Translations under genes and position numbers: made by a program | Part shown: positions 1 through 6,344 of the stretch, one piece after another | Numbering within the stretch: position 1 is the stretch's first letter | How the letters are laid out: every line of letters starts with the position of its first letter | The notes under the pieces: model-generated | What the model saw: only the letters and a program-made list of their open reading frames with translations | Databases searched by the model: none | Told to the model about the DNA's origin: nothing | Source of the DNA: CAYOBW01 sp964402115 | GTDB lineage: Bacteria > Verrucomicrobiota > Kiritimatiellia > UBA8416 > CAYOBW01 | Direction: 5' to 3' | Length of the DNA stretch: 11,272 nt | Assembly (NCBI GenBank): GCA_964402115.1 | Contig: CAYOBW010000230.1 | Location: 1 to 11,272 of the forward strand

Positions 1-538
1 AGGCGATCAGGTTCAGCGCCGACCGCTGCCGTTCGATCTCGCCCACCACTGCGGCGTGCACCTCCGGGTCGCTGGCGCCCAGCACGGCAATCTCGGCGCT
101 CTCGCTCCAGGCGGAATCCATCTTCGTCACGCGCCGCGCATGCCGGCCGCCCAGGAAGGAGGTCGCGAGCCACTCCTTCAAAATCGCCTCCGCCTGCTCC
201 GCTGTCAGGCTGTCCGCGCCCAGCGTCAACACATTGGCGTCGTTGTGAGATCGGGCGAGGTGGGCCATCTCCGGCGTGCAGCAAAGTGCCGCGCGCACGC
301 CCTCGAACTTGTTGGCCGCCATGCTCATGCCGATGCCGGTGCGGCAGATCAGCACACCGCTGTCCACCGAACCACCGGCGACGCGGCCGGCCACGGCCGC
401 CGCGTAATCGGGGTAGTCCACCGCGTCGCTGCCGTTGCACCCCACGTCCTCGACCGTCACACCGTCCGCTGCCAGCGCCCGAACGAGGGCGGCTTTCAGC
501 GCCACCCCGCCGTGATCGGAACCTACTGCAACCTTCAT
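1..538 (-). CDS. rpiB-glyA: Ribose-5-phosphate isomerase B fused to the N-terminus of serine hydroxymethyltransferase (partial, runs off left edge)
   Basis: Starts at an ATG (536-538) with GAGGA five bases upstream and stays open for 179 codons to the edge. Residues 1-140 are RpiB, which interconverts ribulose-5-P and ribose-5-P. Visible marks are GSDHGG (6-11), a DYPDYA segment (41-46), LICRTGIGMSMAANKFEG (63-80) with the expected catalytic Cys65, and SHNDANVLTLG (97-107) with the conserved His98. The usual Gly after the Cys is Arg66. A stretch of about 14 residues then leads into DPEVHAAVVGEIERQRSALN and LIA (157-179). This matches the start of SHMT, where the family continues with SEN just beyond the edge. 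SHMT converts serine and tetrahydrofolate to glycine and methylene-tetrahydrofolate with PLP. No stop or new start separates the two parts, so I call a fusion. The RpiB identity is secure; the SHMT part rests on about 23 residues. It is the last visible gene of the minus-strand train, 43 bases after the phosphatase gene. Confidence 0.88.
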   Translation of the reverse strand, partial: MKVAVGSDHGGVALKAALVRALAADGVTVEDVGCNGSDAVDYPDYAAAVAGRVAGGSVDSGVLICRTGIGMSMAANKFEGVRAALCCTPEMAHLARSHNDANVLTLGADSLTAEQAEAILKEWLATSFLGGRHARRVTKMDSAWSESAEIAVLGASDPEVHAAVVGEIERQRSALNLIA

Positions 539-581
539 CAGATCCTCGCTTCCTGTTAATGTGCCGTCGAAACCGACACGC

Positions 582-1052
582 TCACACCTGCAAACGTTCA
601 ACGTACGTGAGGAGATCCGGCAGGGCCTGCTCGATCAATTCGCACGCCCGCGCATACGCCGCGATCGGTTCGCCGATCGGATCCTCCAGATCGGCGAACT
701 CGGCCTGCGGATTGAAAGCCGACAGCAGGAACGTTCTCTCGTCGAGGCGCGGATCCCGGTACAGCGCCCACAACTGGGCCCGGTGCACCTCGGCCATCGC
801 GACGACCAGGGCAGACTCGTTCAGCATCTCCCGCGTCACGCACCGGCTCTGATGCACGCGGAGGTCGATGCCGCGATCCCGCAGCACTTCAACCGCCTCC
901 CGCGAGGCGGGCGCACCGTCCAGGGCCATGATTCCGGCGGAAGCCACGCGCCACTCGGTGTCAGCGGGCAACCTGGCACGAAACAGGTACTCGGCCATCG
1001 GGCTGCGGCAGATATTGCCCGTGCACACGAACAGGATCAACTTTCCAGCCAC
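582..1052 (-). CDS. Low-molecular-weight protein-tyrosine-phosphatase family protein
   Basis: 156 residues, the usual length for this family of small cytoplasmic phosphatases that use a Cys-phosphate intermediate. The P-loop CTGNICRS (10-17) fits CX5R(S), with nucleophile Cys10 and Arg16. The general-acid loop is LEDPIGEP (122-129), so Asp124 is the likely acid. The start is a GTG (1050-1052) giving MAGKLILFVCTGN; AAGG lies nine bases upstream. It sits between tsaC and rpiB, the position held by the protein-arginine phosphatase ywlE in Bacillus. YwlE has Thr where this protein has Ile14, and that Thr is known to determine phosphoarginine specificity. The sequence therefore favours a tyrosine-phosphatase-like enzyme despite the context. 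Arsenate reductases of this fold are an alternative, but nothing nearby concerns arsenic. Family call firm; substrate unknown. Confidence 0.9.
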   Translation of the reverse strand: MAGKLILFVCTGNICRSPMAEYLFRARLPADTEWRVASAGIMALDGAPASREAVEVLRDRGIDLRVHQSRCVTREMLNESALVVAMAEVHRAQLWALYRDPRLDERTFLLSAFNPQAEFADLEDPIGEPIAAYARACELIEQALPDLLTYVERLQV

Positions 1053-1115
1053 GACTCACCGCCTTCGATCTGGCCGCGCGCCTTGCCAGCGCCCGGGCCT
1101 CGGCTACACGACTCA

Positions 1116-1733
1116 TCACCGTCCGTCATGGGCTGCCGCATGCAGCGCCTCCAGGCTGATGGCGCCCGCTCGCAGAACCCGCACCACCCCGCCATCCACG
1201 CGCGCCACCGTGCTCGGCACGCCGCCGGCCGCGGGCCCCGCATCCACGGCCAGCGTCACGTGCGGCGCGAGCGCGGCGACCGCGGCATCCGCCGTCAGGG
1301 TTTCGCGCTCACCACTGCGGTTCGCGCTCGTCACTCGCAGCGCACCGCCCGCGCCCGCCAGAATGGCCCGCGCCACGGGATGATCGGGCACCCGCACCCC
1401 TTCCACGCGCCCCTCGCACTCCACGAGCAAGGTGAGCGCGCCAGGCCAGAACCGGGCTGCGAGCCGCAACTCCACCGGGCTCAACCGGCAGCCCAGCGTC
1501 TCCAGCGTCGTCGTGTCGGCCAGGAGCAGCGGGATGGGCTTCCCCGCCTCCCTGCCCTTGGCCGCGTACAACCGCTCCACCGCTGCCGGCTGAGACACGT
1601 CGGCAGCCACGCCATAGACAGTGTCCGTGGGCAGCACGATCAAGGCCCCCGTCCGCAGCACGGCCACCGCATCCGCCACGGCGATCTCCAGGGGCGTGGG
1701 CGGCAGGCGCAGGATCTCGACGGACGCGTTCAT
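1116..1733 (-). CDS. tsaC: L-threonylcarbamoyladenylate synthase (TsaC/Sua5/YrdC family)
   Basis: Cytoplasmic enzyme that makes threonylcarbamoyl-AMP from threonine, bicarbonate and ATP, the first step of the t6A37 modification of ANN-decoding tRNAs. The 205-residue protein is a single YrdC domain without the extra C-terminal domain of long Sua5 proteins. Signature segments are PTDTVYG (35-41), KGREAGKPIPLLL (59-71) with the KxR pair, FWPGALTLL (95-103), VRVPDHP (113-119), TSANRSG (135-141), and PSTVARV (173-179) with VRVLRAGAI (184-192). The ATG start overlaps the stop of the upstream S41-like gene as ATGA (1730-1733), which suggests translational coupling. A 63-base gap follows before the phosphatase gene. 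Next to the phosphatase and rpiB-glyA it reproduces the Bacillus ywlC-ywlE-ywlF-glyA order. The family assignment is very secure. Confidence 0.95.
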   Translation of the reverse strand: MNASVEILRLPPTPLEIAVADAVAVLRTGALIVLPTDTVYGVAADVSQPAAVERLYAAKGREAGKPIPLLLADTTTLETLGCRLSPVELRLAARFWPGALTLLVECEGRVEGVRVPDHPVARAILAGAGGALRVTSANRSGERETLTADAAVAALAPHVTLAVDAGPAAGGVPSTVARVDGGVVRVLRAGAISLEALHAAAHDGR

Positions 1734-2779
1734 GGCTCCACGTCCTCCGGCGGGAGAAAATCGCGCACCCCTTGCGAGGGCGGCAACGCCTCGATCTCCA
1801 CCGGATCCTCAGTCACCGCACGCTCCTGCAGGATCGGCGGCATTTCACCATCGCTCCGCAGGGCCTTCTGGGCAAGCAACGCGTCCACGGCGCGCACGAG
1901 GGCGGCATCGCCGCCGACCCTGCGCCACAGCTGGCGCCGGGCCTGGATCCGGGCCGATAGCGGTCGCTCCATGGCATTACCCCGGCCGGGCTCCACGAGG
2001 TCTGCCGTCACAGTCGGTCCCGTTACGGCAAGATCCGGCTGCACGCCGCCGTGCTCCGGCGTGCGCCCGCCGACCTGCACCACGCCTGTGGCGATCCAGA
2101 GCATCTGCTCTCCGCAGGGCACAAGTTCCCTTACGCTCCAATCGCCGCGCGTGGGCGCCCCCACCAGCAACACCTCCGATCCGGCGCGCAACGCGGCCGC
2201 CAGCGCTTCGCTCGCGTCGGTGGTCTCCGCGTCCGTGAGCACCGCCCAGGGCACGGGGGGGGCCGTCCGTGCCCGGGTGCCAGGGGCGAACGTGCGGGGC
2301 ACGGTCTCGCCTGCCCGGCAAACGCCGAGCACCGGCGCGCGGTTCGTGGTCACCAGGGAGGCCACCTGTGCCGCCGCGTCGAGGTCGTACCCGCCGGCGC
2401 CGCGCAGGTCGAGCACGATTCCGGACGCGCCCCGCGACATCCAGTTCGTCAGCATCGCCGTCAACGTCGCGCCGCTGTCCCGGTAAAGCCCACGCACCTT
2501 CAGGTAGCGCACTTCCTCCGTCCAGGACTCCGCCGCAGCCACAGGCGCCCCCGTCCCCCACCCTGCCGCCGCGTTTGTGGTCAGGAGTTCGGCGCGGGCA
2601 TCGACCGCTTTCAGAGCCGCCGCCACCGCCGCGCGCTCAGCCGCCGCGCGATCGAAGCCCGCCTGGTAGGAGTCCATGCGCTCGAAGAGGCCTGACAGTG
2701 TGGCGGCCGGCGCCGACACAGCACCTGCTGTGCAAAAGCACGCCAGCAGGAACCTCAGTGCGAGTCGCCTGTCCGCCAT
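1730..2779 (-). CDS. Secreted S41 (C-terminal processing peptidase)-like protein lacking both catalytic residues
   Basis: 349 residues. The N-terminus is a signal peptide: RR at 4-5, hydrophobic core about 8-24, and an Ala-rich SAPAA cleavage region. An early LLAC could mimic a lipobox, but the hydrophobic stretch before it is too short. The core resembles tail-specific protease family S41: GIVLDLRGAGGYDLD (120-134) matches the conserved LDLRxNxGG strand and loop, then VLTDAETTDASEALAAAL (180-197) and VLLVGAPTRGDWS (203-215) match the segments around the catalytic Ser and Lys, and GGVQPDLAV (244-252) matches the usual G(V)xPD end. At the catalytic Ser I read Asp188 and at the Lys Asp213, 25 residues apart as in active enzymes. 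No PDZ domain is evident between the signal and the core. It is probably a non-peptidase scaffold or binding protein in the periplasm; the function is unknown. GGAG lies six bases before the ATG; 18 bases separate it from purE, and it overlaps tsaC. Confidence 0.75.
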   Translation of the reverse strand: MADRRLALRFLLACFCTAGAVSAPAATLSGLFERMDSYQAGFDRAAAERAAVAAALKAVDARAELLTTNAAAGWGTGAPVAAAESWTEEVRYLKVRGLYRDSGATLTAMLTNWMSRGASGIVLDLRGAGGYDLDAAAQVASLVTTNRAPVLGVCRAGETVPRTFAPGTRARTAPPVPWAVLTDAETTDASEALAAALRAGSEVLLVGAPTRGDWSVRELVPCGEQMLWIATGVVQVGGRTPEHGGVQPDLAVTGPTVTADLVEPGRGNAMERPLSARIQARRQLWRRVGGDAALVRAVDALLAQKALRSDGEMPPILQERAVTEDPVEIEALPPSQGVRDFLPPEDVEP

Positions 2780-2797
2780 GCCGGTCTCCGCGGGGGG

Positions 2798-3319
2798 TTA
2801 GGAAGCCCTCTTGCGCGACGCGCGCACGCGAGCGTCCCCTTGTTCGACCTTCTTGCGCAGGGTCGCCTTATGGCGAACCAGTTCCCGTGCCAGAACCGGA
2901 TTGCCGAGCGCAAGGATCTGGACCGCCAGGACCGCGGCGTTCTCGGGTCCCGCACTGCCCAACGTCACGGTTGCGACGGGAATGCCGGCCGGCATCTGAA
3001 CCGTGGCCAGCAGGGCGTCCAGACCGTTCAGCGCGCCGCCTTTCACGGGGATGCCGATCACCGGCAGCGTCGTGTGTGCCGCCAGCACGCCGGCGAGATG
3101 CGCGGCGCCGCCGGCAGCGGCGACGATAACCTTGAGGCCGCGCCGGGCCGCGCACTTTGCGAAAGCGGCGGCGGCATCCGGCGTGCGATGCGCCGAGAGC
3201 ACCCGCACCTCGCACGAAACACCCATCCGCTCCAAGGTGCTCACCGCGCCCTGCACGAGCTCCCAATCCGAGTCGCTGCCCATAACGACGGCTACTTCCG
3301 GCGTCTGTCCGTGCTTCAT
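2798..3319 (-). CDS. purE: 5-(carboxyamino)imidazole ribonucleotide mutase (PurE)
   Basis: Purine biosynthesis enzyme that converts N5-CAIR to CAIR in the cytoplasm. 173 residues, the normal size for stand-alone class I PurE. Landmarks are VVMGSDSDW (11-19, phosphate and ribose binding), VLSAHRTP (40-47) with the catalytic His44, AAAGGAAHLAGVLA (67-80), and PVKGGALNGLDALLATVQMP (91-110). The basic C-terminal tail (about 155-173, rich in Lys and Arg) is a little longer than usual. The ATG (3317-3319) has GAGGGA upstream at a long spacing; an overlapping ATG closer to that site is out of frame. It lies 42 bases after purD and 18 before the S41-like gene. A class I PurE normally works with PurK, which is not in this window. 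Confidence 0.96.
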   Translation of the reverse strand: MKHGQTPEVAVVMGSDSDWELVQGAVSTLERMGVSCEVRVLSAHRTPDAAAAFAKCAARRGLKVIVAAAGGAAHLAGVLAAHTTLPVIGIPVKGGALNGLDALLATVQMPAGIPVATVTLGSAGPENAAVLAVQILALGNPVLARELVRHKATLRKKVEQGDARVRASRKRAS

Positions 3320-3361
3320 CGTAAGTCATCCCTCTCTGGCTGCCAGGCGACCCAGTCGCTG

Positions 3362-4651
3362 CTAGCGCGTGTGCACTTGAAGCCGTGCCAGCGCACGGCT
3401 GCCGATGTCCGTCCGGTACTGAGCCTGGTCGAACGAAAGCCGCGACACGGCACGGTACGCGCACCGGATCGCGTCCCGGACATCACTCCCCATGGCCGTG
3501 ACCCCGAGCACCCGGCCGCCGTCCGTCACAACACGCCCGTCCACCAGCCGCGTCCCGGCATGGAAGACGACAACGCCTGGATCCTGCGCCGCCACATCCA
3601 GGCCCTCGATCACCTTGCCCCTCGTGTACGTGCCGGGGTAACCGCCTGCGGCCATGACGACGCAAACCGACGATCCCGGCAGCCACCGCACCATGTCCCC
3701 GCACAGCCCTCCGTCCACCGTCGCCTCCAGCGCCGGCAGCAGATCGCTGTCCAGTCGCACCAGGACGGCCTGCGTCTCCGGGTCGCCGAATCGGCAGTTG
3801 AACTCCAGCACGCGCAGCCCTTTGGGGGTAATCATGATGCCCGCATAAAGCACGCCCTTGTAGGCGATCCCGCGCCGGCGCAACTCCTTGAGCGTGCGCC
3901 CGAACACTTCATCGCGAATGACAGGCCAGAGCGCATCCTGCACGACCGGCGCCGGGGAGTACGCGCCCATGCCCCCCGTATTCGGCCCCTCGTCGTTGTT
4001 GAAGACGCGCTTATGGTCCTGCGCGGAGGCCAGGGACACCACGTTCTCGCCGTCAACCAGCGCCAGGATGGACGCCTCCTCGCCCTCGAGGAATTCCTCG
4101 ATGACGACGCTGCGACCGGCAGCCCCGAAGACCCGGTCCACCATGGCCGCACGCACGGCGGACTCCGCTTGCGCCAGCGTGTGACAGATCGTGACGCCCT
4201 TGCCGGAGGCCAACCCGTCAGCCTTCACGACGACGGGCAGCGGCACGCTGCGCACATAGGCGAGCGTCGACTCCACGCTCTGAAAACTTGCCGACCTGGC
4301 TGTCGGCACGCCGGCCGACTCCATGACCTCCTTGGCAAAGACCTTGCTCCCTTCGAGGCGGGCTGCGGCCGCCGAGGGTCCGAACACCCGCAGGCCCGCC
4401 GCCTGGAACGTATCCGTAATCCCAGCGCACAACGGCGCCTCCGGACCCACCACGGTCAACTCCGGCCGGTTGGCCTGGGCCCACTCCAGCAGCCCCCTGA
4501 CGTTGTCCGCCGCCACAGGCACGTTCAGGGCCAGGGACGCAGTCCCTGCGTTGCCAGGCGCACAGAACAACTCCGGACGAGCGCTATCGCGCGCGAGGCG
4601 CCATGCCAGCGCGTGCTCCCGTCCGCCGCTTCCAATAATCAAGACTTTCAT
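3362..4651 (-). CDS. purD: Phosphoribosylamine--glycine ligase (GAR synthetase, PurD)
   Basis: Second committed purine step: ATP-dependent joining of glycine to 5-phosphoribosylamine. From the ATG at 4649-4651 the protein has 429 residues, the standard full length. ATP-grasp landmarks in order: MKVLIIGSGGREHAL (1-15), PGNAG (32-36), VVGPEAPLCAGI (67-78), SKVFAKEVM (102-110), VVVKADGLASGKGV (140-153), EEFLEGEEASIL (185-196), DEGPNTGGMGAYSP (220-233), LEFNCRFGDPETQ (282-294) and AAGGYPGTYTRGK (334-346), ending with YRTDIGSRAL (412-421). A GTG three codons upstream (4658-4660) could extend it, but it falls inside the AGAGGTG ribosome site, and family members begin MKVL, so I chose the ATG. It is the first gene of the minus-strand train. 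Glycine from the SHMT further down would feed this reaction. Confidence 0.97.
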   Translation of the reverse strand: MKVLIIGSGGREHALAWRLARDSARPELFCAPGNAGTASLALNVPVAADNVRGLLEWAQANRPELTVVGPEAPLCAGITDTFQAAGLRVFGPSAAAARLEGSKVFAKEVMESAGVPTARSASFQSVESTLAYVRSVPLPVVVKADGLASGKGVTICHTLAQAESAVRAAMVDRVFGAAGRSVVIEEFLEGEEASILALVDGENVVSLASAQDHKRVFNNDEGPNTGGMGAYSPAPVVQDALWPVIRDEVFGRTLKELRRRGIAYKGVLYAGIMITPKGLRVLEFNCRFGDPETQAVLVRLDSDLLPALEATVDGGLCGDMVRWLPGSSVCVVMAAGGYPGTYTRGKVIEGLDVAAQDPGVVVFHAGTRLVDGRVVTDGGRVLGVTAMGSDVRDAIRCAYRAVSRLSFDQAQYRTDIGSRALARLQVHTR

Positions 4652-4690
4652 GACACCCACCTCTCGGCAAACTTCCGCCGAAAGCCGGAG

Positions 4691-4718
4691 AGCATACCGA
4701 ATCGCGGGGCGGAGTCAA
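4691..4718 (-). promoter_or_regulatory. Candidate sigma-70 promoter of the purD operon
   Basis: On the minus strand TTGACT (4713-4718) and TATGCT (4691-4696) are separated by 16 bases, matching five and four of six consensus bases. The expected transcription start near 4684 gives a leader of about 33 bases before the purD ATG, enough for its ribosome site. This is pattern matching only; nothing in the sequence shows what controls it. Confidence 0.5.
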
Positions 4719-4783
4719 TCACCACACTTCAAAGGGAAGCGGTTTCCGGTGCAACGCCCGGTGTGACCTGCCGGAAGCCCATT

Positions 4784-4849
4784 CTGGATGCTGACTACTC
4801 AATGCTGGATTCTCTGAAATCGCACCCACGGGGGCAATTCAGGCTGGAT
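4784..4849. repeat. Three direct CTGGAT repeats in the divergent spacer
   Basis: CTGGAT occurs at 4784-4789, 4805-4810 and 4844-4849, with similar flanks (TTCTGGATGCTGA, TGCTGGATTCTCTGA, AGGCTGGATTTTT). The first two are 21 bases apart, two helical turns, which could suit a regulator bound on one face. With hexamers, chance is a real alternative. Confidence 0.35.
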
Positions 4850-4992
4850 TTTTGTCCGTGGATCAGGCAAAAAGCTTTTTTCGGCAGGCAGGAGAGGCAG
4901 GGGGCGAACACCGGACCGGGCGGGTTATGGTACGGGGTGCGTTGTGCGGCCCGGCGGGAGGCGGCGCGGGCGTGGGCATTTCGGTGGCGGCG

Positions 4993-4998
4993 AGGAGG
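4993..4998 (+). promoter_or_regulatory. Strong ribosome binding site fixing the oxidoreductase start
   Basis: AGGAGG stands eight bases before the ATG at 5007. The same frame is open upstream to an ATG at 4944, but that start has no comparable site and would place extra residues ahead of the Tat signal. The site therefore decides for 5007. Confidence 0.85.
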
Positions 4999-5006
4999 CG
5001 AGCACT

Positions 5007-6344
5007 ATGGAGACGAATCGGCGGCAGTTCATGCAGACCATCGCGGCGGCAGGCACGACCCTGTTGCTGGCACCCCGGGGGCGCGCGCAGGATGCAGCAG
5101 CCCAGCTCGGGGGCACGAAGGATCTCAATATCGCCCTCATCGGCGCCGGCGCGCAGGGCCAGGTCCTCATGGATTCCATCCTGCGTATTCCGAACATCCG
5201 CTTCAAGGCGGTGTGCGACATCTGGACCGAGTACAACCAGAAGTACGCGGCCAACAAGCTTAAGAAGCTCGGCCACGAGGTCAAGGCTTACGAGGACTAT
5301 CAGGAACTGCTCGCCCAGGAGGCGAAGGGGCTGGATGCGGTCATCGTGGCCACGCCCGACTGGCTCCATGCCGAGCACGCCAACGCCTGCATGCGCGCGG
5401 GGCTGCACGTCTACTGCGAGAAGGAGATGTCCAATTCGCTCGAGCTGGCGAAGAGCATGGTGCTCACCTCCCGCGAGACGAAGAAGCTGCTGCAGATCGG
5501 TCACCAGCGGCGCAGCAACCCCCGTTACATCCACGCGTTCGAGAAGCTCATTCACGAGGTCAACCTGCTCGGCCGCATCACGCATGCCTACGGGCAGTGG
5601 AATCGTGCGAAGTCCGATGACATCGGCTGGCCGACCAAGTTCGCGATCACGGCCGAGAAGCTGTCGAAGTACGGCTACGCCTCCATGAGCCAGTTCCGCA
5701 ACTGGCGCTGGTACAAGCGCTACGGCGGCGGTCCCATCGTCGACCTCGGCTCGCACCAGATCGATCTGTTCAGCTGGGTGTGGGATGCGCCGCCGCGCGC
5801 TGTATTCGCGGCCGGCGGCATCGATTTCTACGGCTCGCACGAGTGGTACGACAACGTCCTCTGCATCTACGAGTACGAGACCAAGCAGGGCGTGGCGCGC
5901 GCGTTCTACCAGGTGTTGACGACCAGCGGGCACGGCGGGTTCTACGAGACGTTCATGGGCGAGAACGGCTCGCTCGTCATCTCCGAAGTCCCCCAGAAGG
6001 GCAACGTCGTGGCGCGCGAAGCCCACGCGCCGGAGTGGGACCAGTATGCGAAACTCGGCTACCTCAAGCCGGTGACCGAGACGCCTGCCGCCGGCGGGAC
6101 CAAGAATACGCTCGTCGACGTCCGCGTCACCGCGGAGGCAGGCAAGTGGCCGCTCCCGATCGAGCTCGCCAAGTTCGCCCACCAGCCGCACCTCGAGAAC
6201 TTCTTCGACGCCGTGCGCGGCCAGGGCAAGCTCAACTGCCCGGGCGAAGTGGCCTACGAGACCGCCGTCGCCGTGCTGGCCGCCAACCGCGCCGTGGCCA
6301 GCGGCCAGCGCGTGGACTTCAAGCCGGAGGACTTCCGTGTGTAA
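5007..6344 (+). CDS. Tat-exported Gfo/Idh/MocA family oxidoreductase
   Basis: 445 residues. The N-terminus NRRQFMQTIAAAG (4-16), followed by a hydrophobic stretch and GRAQ (25-28), is a twin-arginine signal, so the protein is probably exported folded with its nicotinamide cofactor. A Rossmann fold follows: IALIGAGAQGQV (42-53), VIVATPDWLHAEH (112-124), then YCEKEMSN (136-143). The catalytic Lys139 is present, but the usual Pro of the EKP motif is Glu140. The substrate half has GGGPIVDLGSHQIDLF (240-255), where Asp246 and His250 occupy the usual catalytic positions, and a C-terminal segment (395-436) rich in conserved LENFFDAVRG and YETAVAVL. Known members oxidise, reduce or epimerise sugars and cyclitols; the substrate here cannot be told. 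Its stop overlaps the start of the multiheme cytochrome gene by eight bases, implying coupled translation and perhaps a shared periplasmic function. Family very secure, role open. Confidence 0.93.
   Translation: METNRRQFMQTIAAAGTTLLLAPRGRAQDAAAQLGGTKDLNIALIGAGAQGQVLMDSILRIPNIRFKAVCDIWTEYNQKYAANKLKKLGHEVKAYEDYQELLAQEAKGLDAVIVATPDWLHAEHANACMRAGLHVYCEKEMSNSLELAKSMVLTSRETKKLLQIGHQRRSNPRYIHAFEKLIHEVNLLGRITHAYGQWNRAKSDDIGWPTKFAITAEKLSKYGYASMSQFRNWRWYKRYGGGPIVDLGSHQIDLFSWVWDAPPRAVFAAGGIDFYGSHEWYDNVLCIYEYETKQGVARAFYQVLTTSGHGGFYETFMGENGSLVISEVPQKGNVVAREAHAPEWDQYAKLGYLKPVTETPAAGGTKNTLVDVRVTAEAGKWPLPIELAKFAHQPHLENFFDAVRGQGKLNCPGEVAYETAVAVLAANRAVASGQRVDFKPEDFRV

Larger units (their letters stand above)
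4652..5006. other. Divergent intergenic spacer between the purD and oxidoreductase operons
   Basis: 355 bases without a credible gene. It is less GC-rich than its flanks in the middle (about 4780-4885), as expected for a regulatory spacer. It contains the candidate purD promoter, three copies of CTGGAT (4784, 4805, 4844) and a perfect 12-base palindrome AAAAAGCTTTTT (4869-4880). I found no convincing -35/-10 pair for the plus-strand operon; TATGGT near 4927 lacks a matching -35. No riboswitch that I can recognise is present. Confidence 0.6.

Noticed and set aside
561..2486. Long open plus-strand frame (641 codons) opposite the phosphatase, tsaC and S41-like genes
   Set aside because: It is antisense to three genes with clear family motifs, is rich in Arg, Pro, Ala and Gly as expected of a GC-rich shadow frame, and shows no recognisable domain.
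4652..4660. GTG start giving purD three extra residues
   Set aside because: The GTG overlaps the ribosome site, and the conserved family N-terminus begins MKVL at 4651.
4869..4881. AAAAAGCTTTTTT as an intrinsic terminator
   Set aside because: The stem is only A-T pairs around GC, with no GC-rich stem before the T run, and no transcript is expected to end there.
4944..5006. Upstream start for the Gfo/Idh/MocA gene at 4944
   Set aside because: It has no ribosome site as good as the AGGAGG before 5007, and the Tat motif lies at the expected distance from 5007.
2840..5263. Plus-strand frame of 807 codons opposite purE and purD and running into the next operon
   Set aside because: It is antisense to two certain purine genes and overlaps the oxidoreductase start in another frame; the composition is that of a shadow frame.
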